Source of the DNA: UBA12478 sp964513275
Lineage (GTDB): Bacteria; Patescibacteriota; Patescibacteriia; UBA9934; GWF2-40-263
Length of the DNA stretch: 8,174 bases
Assembly (NCBI GenBank): GCA_964513275.1
Contig: CAZELN010000033.1
Coordinates: forward strand, 1-8,174
Direction of reading: 5' to 3'
Below are positions 1 through 4,821 of this stretch, one piece after another. Every line of letters starts with the position of its first letter. The first letter of the stretch is position 1. The notes beneath the pieces are model-generated. The model was not told the DNA's origin. It worked only from the letters and a program-made list of their open reading frames with translations, and made no database searches. Made by a program: the position numbers and the translations under genes.

Positions 1-75
1 GGCGGTTTTGGTTTGTCGATACAATGACATAATTTTGAGTTTCGTAATTCACAGCGTGAGGAGTTCCGCCCAACG

Positions 76-107
76 GCGACTATCGCAAGGTAGTCGCTTT
101 CCTTTTT
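76..107 (+). terminator. Intrinsic terminator with C(GCAA)G tetraloop
   Basis: Bases 76-84 pair with 89-97 in a nine-pair stem, mostly Watson-Crick with one T-G wobble, closed by the stable tetraloop GCAA (85-88). It is followed by TTTCCTTTTT at 98-107. This is the form of a rho-independent terminator read rightwards. It probably ends a gene whose last codons lie at or before the left edge: two forward frames reach a stop at 25-27 and 30-32, leaving only 8-9 residues, too few to identify. Confidence 0.65.
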
Positions 108-124
108 CGTGTTTTCTTTTTCCA

Positions 125-153
125 TTGACAGGAATCGCGTTGTTCATTAAACT
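125..153 (+). promoter_or_regulatory. Promoter of rpmA
   Basis: A perfect -35 hexamer TTGACA (125-130) and a -10 TAAACT (148-153, four of six consensus bases) are separated by the ideal 17 bp. Transcription would begin near 160 and give a leader of about 25 bases before the rpmA ATG at 186. The placement directly after the terminator at 76-107 supports independent transcription of rpmA. The -10 is the weaker half of the match. Confidence 0.65.
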
Positions 154-185
154 ATTCCTCGAACTAATTAATGAGACTTTTATGT

Positions 186-467
186 ATGGCACATAAAAAA
201 GCCGGTGGTTCTACAAGTTTGGGTCGTGACTCCCATGGGAAGCGCCTGGGTGTAAAAGTGACGAATGGAGCCAAAGCCAATGCTGGACAGATTCTTGTCC
301 GACAACGTGGCACCAAAATTCATCCAGGAAAAAATGTTCAACAGGGTGGGGACGACACGTTGTACGCCGCTGTTGCGGGAGTCGTGAAGTTCACTCAGAA
401 AAAGATGGCGAACTTCCATGGTGCGCTCAAACATCGAGTGTTTGCCCATATTGAAGAGGCAACGTAA
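186..467 (+). CDS. rpmA: 50S ribosomal protein bL27
   Basis: Encodes 93 residues of bL27, a large-subunit protein whose N-terminal arm reaches the peptidyl-transferase centre and helps place tRNA. The family signature is plain: start MAHKKAGGST, then GRDS...KRLGVK, a GQILVRQRGTK block (about residues 38-48), HPG and the DTLYAAV strand. The ATG at 186 is chosen because bL27 conventionally begins MAHKK. An in-frame ATG at 171 would add five atypical residues (MRLLC). There is no cleavable N-terminal extension of the Firmicutes type. The C-terminal third (KKMANFHGALKHRVF) diverges from the common form. The gene has its own promoter and terminator, and bL21 (rplU), its usual partner, is not visible in the short stretch upstream. 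No Shine-Dalgarno sequence is seen. Confidence 0.97.
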   Translation: MAHKKAGGSTSLGRDSHGKRLGVKVTNGAKANAGQILVRQRGTKIHPGKNVQQGGDDTLYAAVAGVVKFTQKKMANFHGALKHRVFAHIEEAT

Positions 468-468
468 G

Positions 469-497
469 AAAAACACTCCCACTGAGGAGTGTTTTTT
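469..497 (+). terminator. rpmA intrinsic terminator
   Basis: AAAAACACTCC (469-479) pairs perfectly with GGAGTGTTTTT (486-496) around the loop CACTGA (480-485), and a run of six T follows the G-C rich part (492-497). It starts two bases after the rpmA stop codon. The A-rich left arm means the hairpin is also a fair terminator in the reverse direction. Its last T forms the first base of the extended -10 of the next gene. Confidence 0.85.
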
Positions 498-505
498 GAT
501 ATGAT
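497..505 (+). promoter_or_regulatory. Extended -10 promoter of the nifU-like/mraY/ftsW/murG operon
   Basis: TG (497-498), one base, then TATGAT (500-505, five of six consensus bases) makes a full extended -10 element. No -35 hexamer is found at 16-18 bp upstream, where the terminator stem lies; extended -10 promoters can work without one. The predicted start site at about 511-514 falls immediately before the ATG at 515, so the transcript would be leaderless or nearly so. Confidence 0.5.
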
Positions 506-514
506 AAAAACAGT

Positions 515-751
515 ATGAATACGATTGAACAACAGATTGAATCTGTTCTCCAGCAAATCCGTCCCGCACTGCGATTGGATGGTGGGGGAATTGAGTTGGT
601 AAAATTTGATCCTGAAGCCGGAGCCGTTCACGTTCGGATGAAGGGGGCGTGCGTTGGATGTCCCATGTCGGAGATTACCCTCAAGATGGGAGTGGAAGCT
701 GCATTGCATGACGCCATTCCTGAAATCAAAGAGGTCATTGCCGTGGAATAA
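515..751 (+). CDS. NifU C-terminal-domain Fe-S cluster scaffold/carrier protein
   Basis: A 78-residue stand-alone NifU-like domain. Members of this family bind a 4Fe-4S cluster, usually across a dimer through a CxxC pair, and pass it to client proteins in the cytoplasm. The sequence shows the typical IRPALRLDGGGIELV segment (about 15-29) and the metal site CVGCPMSEITLKMGVE, with C46 and C49. Length matches single-domain members (about 70-90 residues). The IscU-like N-terminal and ferredoxin-like central domains of full NifU are absent. The start at 515 is the only reasonable ATG; no Shine-Dalgarno precedes it, consistent with the near-leaderless promoter. It is first in the forward operon leading to the peptidoglycan genes, 58 bases before the most likely start of the next gene. 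Confidence 0.93.
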   Translation: MNTIEQQIESVLQQIRPALRLDGGGIELVKFDPEAGAVHVRMKGACVGCPMSEITLKMGVEAALHDAIPEIKEVIAVE

Positions 752-809
752 TGTGGGTGTGCATCCGTATAAAAAAGATCTTCAGGAGGTTTGGAAGTCG
801 TGCAAGGCG

Positions 810-1154
810 ATGTTTGTCAAAAGTTCGTTTGTCAGGACGACGACCGTGTTTTCTCTATTCTTGTTAGCCGCCACGACCATTTTACCTGTCTGGCGCCTGC
901 TTCCACTCGCGGTTGAGTCGCCTTTTATCGCGCTTCATTACAATATCTACCTTGGAGTTGATCGGTTCGGGTCGGTGTATCAAATTTTTTACATTCCTGC
1001 GCTTGGTCTGCTGGTTCTCTTGCTCAATCTATTTATCCAGGCGAGTTCATTTCGAACCCAAAAAATGCTTTCACTTTTTTTTGCTTCGGCTACACCTTGT
1101 TTGCAAGGTATTCTTTTCGTAGCCATGATGCTCATTGTGCTCATTAATGTATGA
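810..1154 (+). CDS. Small membrane protein of unknown function, upstream of mraY
   Basis: From ATG 810 this encodes 114 residues with three hydrophobic stretches: about 10-33, 58-78 and 95-113. Between the first two lies a distinctive polar loop, LHYNIYLGVDRFG (42-54). I have an impression of similar LHYNIYxGxDxxG membrane proteins in Patescibacteria but cannot name a family. The stop TGA at 1152-1154 overlaps the mraY start as ATGA, so translation of the two is probably coupled. The start is uncertain. In-frame GTG codons at 753 and 759 would add 17-19 residues, and a strong AGGAGG sits at 784-789 but 20 bases from ATG 810, too far for normal spacing. The frame opens further back to 654, inside the nifU-like gene, but that part is an overlap artefact. 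Function unknown; location suggests a role near wall synthesis. Confidence 0.75.
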   Translation: MFVKSSFVRTTTVFSLFLLAATTILPVWRLLPLAVESPFIALHYNIYLGVDRFGSVYQIFYIPALGLLVLLLNLFIQASSFRTQKMLSLFFASATPCLQGILFVAMMLIVLINV

Positions 1155-2206
1155 CGCTTGAATCTTTTGAAATCGTCCGTGTACTCCTGTTGAGCGCTGT
1201 TGCGTTTGTGGCGGCATTCGCGTGGGCACCCCTTTTGATCCAGCTGCTACAGGAATGGAAGATGGGGAAAGTCATTCGGACACAACGTGACGCGCCGGTA
1301 TTCGCCAAACTCCACGAAAAAAAACGCGGCACGCCCACCATGGGAGGCGTGCTCATTTGGGGAACCGTTCTTGTCCTTGCCATTGTGTTTTATCATCTCA
1401 CGCCTTTTCTTCCCGAAGCATCCATCTGGTCGCGGCTGAATTTTTTGACAAGATCTGAAACATTGCTCCCGTTAGGGGCATTGGTCGCCTCGGCGATCGT
1501 GGGATTCGTGGATGACTACTTCAATGTTCGTGGAATTGGTCCTCGTGGCGGAGGTCTGCGGATGCGCCATCGCTTGCTCATCTACACAGCGATTGCGGTT
1601 GTGGGCGCCTGGTGGTTCCGAGTGAAACTCGATTGGGATCTTCTGCACATTCCTTTTGTCGGGGACTTCAACGTCGGGTTTTGGTATGTGCCGTTTTTTA
1701 TTTTGGTGATCGTGGCTACGGCGTTTTCTGTCAACGAGTCTGATGGTCTTGACGGGCTTGCTGGTGGAACGCTTCTTACTTCCTTTGGGGCGTACGCGGT
1801 TATTGCCTTTGCTCAAGGTCGATATGACCTGGCCGTTTTTTGCGGAGTAATTTTAGGAGCCCTTCTTGCCTTCTTGTGGTTCAACATTCATCCAGCGCGT
1901 TTTTTTATGGGAGATACGGGGGCGATGTCATTGGGCGTGACGCTCGGTATGGTTGCGATGCTGACGAACTCCGCCCTCTTTCTGCCGGTCATTGGGTTTG
2001 TTTTTGTTTTGGAATCTCTCTCGGTGATCGCACAGATTTCTGTTCGCAAACTTTTCCACAAACGATTATTCCGTTCTTCTCCGATTCATCACCACTTAGA
2101 AGCGATCGGTTGGCCAGAACCCCAGATTGTCATGCGACTGTGGGTCATCTCGATGATTACGGCCGCCGTCGGCGTCTCGCTTGTGCTCCTTGATGCGCTT
2201 TCCTAA
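1151..2206 (+). CDS. mraY: Phospho-N-acetylmuramoyl-pentapeptide transferase (MraY)
   Basis: MraY transfers phospho-MurNAc-pentapeptide from UDP to undecaprenyl phosphate at the inner face of the membrane, making lipid I. The 351-residue length fits the family (about 320-360). Motifs in order are KRGTPTMGG (58-66), the Mg-binding pair D121-D122 in GFVDDYF, NESDGLDGLAGG (195-206), the catalytic-region GDTGAMSLG (254-262, D255), and the HHH motif H313-H315 in SPIHHHLE. Many hydrophobic segments agree with the ten-helix fold. Two places differ from the common form: after the DD pair the sequence reads FNVRGIGPRGGGLRMRHR instead of a Lys-rich RKV...GLxxxxK stretch, and VNESDGLDG replaces VNLTDGLDG. 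The catalytic residues are kept, so it should be active. It begins by ATGA overlap and is followed after five bases by ftsW. Confidence 0.97.
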   Translation: MTLESFEIVRVLLLSAVAFVAAFAWAPLLIQLLQEWKMGKVIRTQRDAPVFAKLHEKKRGTPTMGGVLIWGTVLVLAIVFYHLTPFLPEASIWSRLNFLTRSETLLPLGALVASAIVGFVDDYFNVRGIGPRGGGLRMRHRLLIYTAIAVVGAWWFRVKLDWDLLHIPFVGDFNVGFWYVPFFILVIVATAFSVNESDGLDGLAGGTLLTSFGAYAVIAFAQGRYDLAVFCGVILGALLAFLWFNIHPARFFMGDTGAMSLGVTLGMVAMLTNSALFLPVIGFVFVLESLSVIAQISVRKLFHKRLFRSSPIHHHLEAIGWPEPQIVMRLWVISMITAAVGVSLVLLDALS

Positions 2207-2211
2207 CTCCC

Positions 2212-3321
2212 ATGGGACGATCTGCCGGTACTATTGATTATCTCTTGCTCCTGATCGTCGGCACGATCATCCTCTTCGGGCTCGTCATGCTGCTCTCTGC
2301 TTCTGCTCCCAGTGGCTACGCCGAATTCGCGGATTCCTACTACTTTGTCAAACACCAAATTATTTTCGGATTGATTCCAGGAATTGGAGCCCTTCTTGTG
2401 TTTTCGCACGTCCCTTACGCCTTTTGGCGCAAGCATGCCTGGAACTTACTCATCCTTTCGATTGTGTTGCTTGTGCTCGTGTTCATCCCAGGACTTTCCG
2501 CTGGTATTGGAACCGCGCACTCGTGGATTTCGATTGGCGGTGTGTTCTCACTCCAACCGTCTGAGATCGTCAAGCTCACCTTTTTGTTTTATCTTGCCGC
2601 CTGGTTGGCGCAGCGGGATCGTCACAGTGTGCGGGATGTCCATGGCGGTTTTCTCCCATTCGTGGGAGTACTTGGCACCATCATTCTGCTTCTCGTCCTG
2701 CAGCCAGATACTGGTACCACGGCGATCATCGCAGCCATGTCATTGGTCGTGTATTTTGTAGCCGGCGCTCCGGTGAGTTACCTCTTGGGGCTCATGGCCG
2801 CCGGAGCCGCGGGTTTAGGACTCCTCATCGCAAGCTCTCCCTATCGAGCACAACGCCTGACAACCTTCTTACATCCAGAACTCGATCCCCAAGGAATTGG
2901 GTATCACATCAACCAAGCGCTTTTGGCGATCGGTAGCGGTGGAATTATTGGACTTGGGTACGGACATTCTCGCCAGAAGTTTCAATATCTTCCTGAGGTC
3001 GCAGGTGATTCCATCTTTGCGATCATTTCGGAGGAAATGGGATTGTTCGTGGCCGTGATCACGATTGGACTATTCCTCCTGCTCTTGTGGCGCATGCTTT
3101 CCATTGCCCACCACGCACCAGATTCGTTTGCAAAATATGTCGTTGTAGGAATTGCGGCTTGGATCGTAATCCAAGCGTTTGTGAATATCGGCAGCATGGT
3201 GGCACTCATGCCCATTACCGGCGTGCCGCTCCCATTCATTAGTTACGGAGGAACCTCTCTCGCGATTTCGCTGGCCGCGATCGGAGTGGTGTTGAATATT
3301 TCTAAGGGTGTGAAGAAATAA
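2212..3321 (+). CDS. ftsW: SEDS peptidoglycan glycosyltransferase FtsW
   Basis: A 369-residue polytopic SEDS-family protein. These polymerise lipid II into glycan strands together with a class B penicillin-binding protein; FtsW acts at the division septum. Visible signatures are QPSE (115-118), QPDTG (164-168), GIGYHINQALLAIGSGG (228-244), the PEVAGDSIFAIISEE segment with the catalytic-type Asp D266, and the C-terminal PFISYGGTS (341-349). About ten hydrophobic segments are present. FtsW is preferred over RodA because the gene sits between mraY and murG, as in division/cell-wall clusters, but sequence alone does not fully separate the two. ATG 2212 lies five bases after the mraY stop and has no Shine-Dalgarno, suggesting reinitiation or coupling. 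murD, often located between mraY and ftsW, is absent here. Confidence 0.93.
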   Translation: MGRSAGTIDYLLLLIVGTIILFGLVMLLSASAPSGYAEFADSYYFVKHQIIFGLIPGIGALLVFSHVPYAFWRKHAWNLLILSIVLLVLVFIPGLSAGIGTAHSWISIGGVFSLQPSEIVKLTFLFYLAAWLAQRDRHSVRDVHGGFLPFVGVLGTIILLLVLQPDTGTTAIIAAMSLVVYFVAGAPVSYLLGLMAAGAAGLGLLIASSPYRAQRLTTFLHPELDPQGIGYHINQALLAIGSGGIIGLGYGHSRQKFQYLPEVAGDSIFAIISEEMGLFVAVITIGLFLLLLWRMLSIAHHAPDSFAKYVVVGIAAWIVIQAFVNIGSMVALMPITGVPLPFISYGGTSLAISLAAIGVVLNISKGVKK

Positions 3322-3339
3322 TTTAGATGATAGTTGTTT

Positions 3340-4383
3340 ATGAAAATTTTATTCACCGGAGGAGGGACGATGGGGCCTGTTACACCACTATTGGCGGTGT
3401 GGGAGGCGTGGAAGAAAATCGATCCAGCGGTCGAGGCGGTTTGGGTTGGGACACCTCGCGGACCAGAACGCTTGGTTGTTGAGGCACAAGGTATTTCATT
3501 TTTAACCCTTCCCGTTGCCCGATTTACTCGATATCCAAGCGTGGAATGGCTTACCGCTCCAGGGATGTTTTTGTGTGCTTTTTGGAAAGCAACGCAAATT
3601 TTGCGATCGCAAAAAATAAGTCTTGTTGCTTCTGCTGGTGGATACACGGCCGTGCCAGTAATCTACGCCGCGAAATTACTTGGAGTGAAGGTGTGGGTAC
3701 ACCAGCAAGATGTGGAACTCACGAAAACGACGAAACTGACCGTCCCGTTCGCTGACCTCGTGACCGTCGCGTGGGAGCGTAACCGCAACGATCTTGGTGA
3801 TCGCGTGAAACTTGTCGGCAATCCTGTACGGCCGAGTCTCTTGCGAGCATCTCGCGAACGAGTTTACGAGGAGTTCAATATTTCCAAACATAAACCGACC
3901 GTACTCGTGATGGGTGGCGGAACCGGTTCTGCGTGGATCAACCAGGTCATCGACCATGTTGCGAGCGAACTTACCAAACAAGCCAATATCATCCATCTCA
4001 CAGGGCGCGGGAAGGGAATTGTATCTAAACACGCCGATCACCACGTTACGGAGTTCGTCGATTCAGAGATGGCTGATGCTCTTGCTGTCGCCGATGTGGT
4101 TGTTTGCCGTGCAGGACTTTCCACCATTACGGAACTCGCTGCGCTTTCCAAAGCCGCTATCATGATTCCACTTGTGCATTCCCCACAGGAGGCAAATGCG
4201 GAGATGGTTGCTGATGCTTGCGTGGTTCTTGACCAACGCCACACGACCTCATGGCAACTTTTCCAGGAGATTGTCAACTTGATAGAGAACGACCAACGCC
4301 GTCGAGAACTCGGCGCTAAAATGCACAGCAAACTTCGCACCAATATTGCCGATGAACTCGTGGAAATGCTCAAGACGATGTAA
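3340..4383 (+). CDS. murG: UDP-N-acetylglucosamine--lipid I GlcNAc transferase (MurG)
   Basis: MurG adds GlcNAc from UDP-GlcNAc to lipid I on the cytoplasmic membrane face, forming lipid II. The 347-residue product has the two-Rossmann (GT-B) layout: N-terminal loop TGGGTMGPVTP (6-16), SAGGYTAVP (98-106), VHQQD (120-124), GNPVR (160-164), the second-domain loop GGGTGSAWIN (192-201), VTEFVDSEMADALAVADVVV (236-255), then RAGLSTITELAAL with E265, and PQEANA with Q283 and N286, which match donor-binding positions of E. coli MurG. Several acceptor-side residues differ (P13, Q122, D124, T131; see findings). ATG 3340 is chosen over TTG 3334 because the family begins directly with a K-I-hydrophobic strand. 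It lies 18 bases after ftsW without a Shine-Dalgarno and is the last gene of its operon. Confidence 0.95.
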   Translation: MKILFTGGGTMGPVTPLLAVWEAWKKIDPAVEAVWVGTPRGPERLVVEAQGISFLTLPVARFTRYPSVEWLTAPGMFLCAFWKATQILRSQKISLVASAGGYTAVPVIYAAKLLGVKVWVHQQDVELTKTTKLTVPFADLVTVAWERNRNDLGDRVKLVGNPVRPSLLRASRERVYEEFNISKHKPTVLVMGGGTGSAWINQVIDHVASELTKQANIIHLTGRGKGIVSKHADHHVTEFVDSEMADALAVADVVVCRAGLSTITELAALSKAAIMIPLVHSPQEANAEMVADACVVLDQRHTTSWQLFQEIVNLIENDQRRRELGAKMHSKLRTNIADELVEMLKTM

Positions 4384-4413
4384 AAAAACAGACTTCCTGC
4401 GAAGCCTGTTTTT
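4384..4413. terminator. Bidirectional terminator between murG and the convergent small gene
   Basis: AAAAACAG (4384-4391) pairs with CTGTTTTT (4406-4413). After one A-C mismatch, CTTC (4393-4396) pairs with GAAG (4401-4404) around the loop CTGC. Rightward transcripts end in TTTTTGTT. Leftward transcripts end in seven U, encoded by the A-run 4382-4388 that includes the last two bases of the murG stop codon. It lies in the 45-base gap between two convergent genes and fits both. Confidence 0.85.
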
Positions 4414-4428
4414 GTTGCTTTCGTTGAC

Positions 4429-4569
4429 TTACTCAGCAGCTGGCATGTCGCCTTCTGCTGGAGCTGCTTCTGATGAAGCGGCCGCACCGGCGCAAGTAGT
4501 ACATTTCTGCTCGTTATCGAGCTCTACGCCACTTGCTCCGCAAGCGACGCAAACACCTGATCCTTCCAT
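4429..4569 (-). CDS. Small CxxC...CxxC zinc-ribbon-like protein, 46 residues
   Basis: Read leftwards from ATG 4569 to TAA 4429, this gives 46 residues starting MEGSGVCVACGASG. Two CxxC pairs, C7/C10 and C23/C26, are separated by twelve residues, the pattern of a small zinc ribbon or other metal knuckle. Residues 27-46 form an Ala/Glu/Ser/Pro-rich, acidic and probably disordered tail. An in-frame TAA five codons upstream excludes a longer form. Support for a real gene comes from the metal-binding pattern, a good minus-strand promoter at 4600-4628, and a terminator with a seven-T tract just downstream. No Shine-Dalgarno is present. Partner and function are unknown; a role in nucleic-acid or protein binding is only a guess from the fold type. 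Confidence 0.8.
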   Translation of the reverse strand: MEGSGVCVACGASGVELDNEQKCTTCAGAAASSEAAPAEGDMPAAE

Positions 4570-4599
4570 AGTGATTTGCGATTACGAATTAGCAGGGGA

Positions 4600-4628
4600 A
4601 GTATACACGCGTTGGGGATGTCTTGCAA
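4600..4628 (-). promoter_or_regulatory. Promoter of the small zinc-ribbon-like gene
   Basis: On the minus strand, TTGCAA (4628-4623; four of six bases of TTGACA) and TATACT (4605-4600; five of six bases of TATAAT) are separated by exactly 17 bp. The predicted start near 4593 leaves a leader of about 24 bases before ATG 4569. The -35 hexamer is shared with the rightward tRNA promoter. Confidence 0.6.
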
Positions 4629-4633
4629 GACAT
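4618..4633. repeat. 16-bp perfect palindrome ATGTCTTGCAAGACAT
   Basis: The sequence ATGTCTTGCAAGACAT equals its own reverse complement over all 16 bases. Its central hexamer TTGCAA is the -35 element of both divergent promoters. Such a site could also be an operator for a dimeric regulator; without a spacer loop it is unlikely to act as an RNA hairpin. Confidence 0.8.
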
Positions 4634-4651
4634 GAAGAAAATTGATATATT
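4623..4651 (+). promoter_or_regulatory. Promoter of tRNA-Lys
   Basis: TTGCAA (4623-4628), a 17-bp spacer, and TATATT (4646-4651; five of six bases of TATAAT) form a rightward promoter. TG at 4643-4644 adds an extended -10. Transcription would start near 4658, about 18 bases before the mature tRNA 5' end, leaving a short leader for RNase P. Confidence 0.65.
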
Positions 4652-4675
4652 CACGCCGCTGATAAAGAGATCTAC

Positions 4676-4750
4676 GCGCTGGTAGCTCAGGGGTAGAGCA
4701 AGAGCCTTTTAAGCTCGTGGTCGTGGGTTCAAATCCCACCCAGCGCACCA
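4676..4750 (+). tRNA. tRNA-Lys (anticodon UUU), CCA encoded
   Basis: The full cloverleaf can be drawn. Acceptor GCGCTGG (4676-4682) pairs with CCAGCGC (4740-4746). The D stem is GCTC/GAGC with loop AGGGGTA. The anticodon loop CTTTTAA (4706-4712) carries TTT at 4708-4710. The T stem GTGGG/CCCAC encloses loop TTCAAAT. Discriminator A4747 and an encoded CCA (4748-4750) end the gene. The anticodon stem has four good pairs and an A-G mismatch at positions 27-43. UUU reads both lysine codons. No clear terminator follows, so transcription may run on toward the ATPase gene. Confidence 0.96.
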
Positions 4751-4783
4751 TGAAACCGATTTGATCACATAAAAGCCTTTTCC

Positions 4784-4792
4784 TGTTAAAAT
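4784..4792 (+). promoter_or_regulatory. Possible extended -10 promoter of the ATPase operon
   Basis: TG (4784-4785), one base, then TAAAAT (4787-4792, five of six consensus bases) matches an extended -10. A TTGATC at 4761-4766 lies 20 bp upstream, too far for a normal -35. Transcription starting near 4800 would give a leader of about 22 bases that is U-rich and lacks a Shine-Dalgarno; the AGGGAG at 4793-4798 would lie upstream of the RNA. Confidence 0.45.
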
Positions 4793-4821
4793 AGGGAGAG
4801 ACTTTTTATTTTATTTCTTCT

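Noticed and set aside
8..196. Forward frame of 62 codons across the left leader
   Set aside because: It runs through a strong terminator and the rpmA promoter and overlaps the rpmA start, with no recognisable domain.
654..809. N-terminal extension of the small membrane protein into the nifU-like gene
   Set aside because: The stretch 654-751 is an alternate frame of a conserved Fe-S domain and looks random, with many Trp, Arg and Cys. A start at 753, 759 or 810 is more credible.
3334..3339. TTG start for murG adding two residues
   Set aside because: ATG 3340 gives the conventional MurG N-terminus, and no Shine-Dalgarno favours TTG.
4346..4645. Forward frame of 99 codons after murG
   Set aside because: It crosses the murG 3' end and terminator and reads antisense through the CxxC gene, whose own signals are far stronger.
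4524..4751. Minus-strand frame of 75 codons containing WVGFEPTT
   Set aside because: This is the well-known false protein produced by reading a tRNA gene antisense. It lies over tRNA-Lys and the divergent promoters.
4751..4821. Possible tRNA terminator at AAAAGCCTTTT (about 4771-4781)
   Set aside because: The palindrome has no room for a loop and only two G-C pairs, so no stable hairpin forms.
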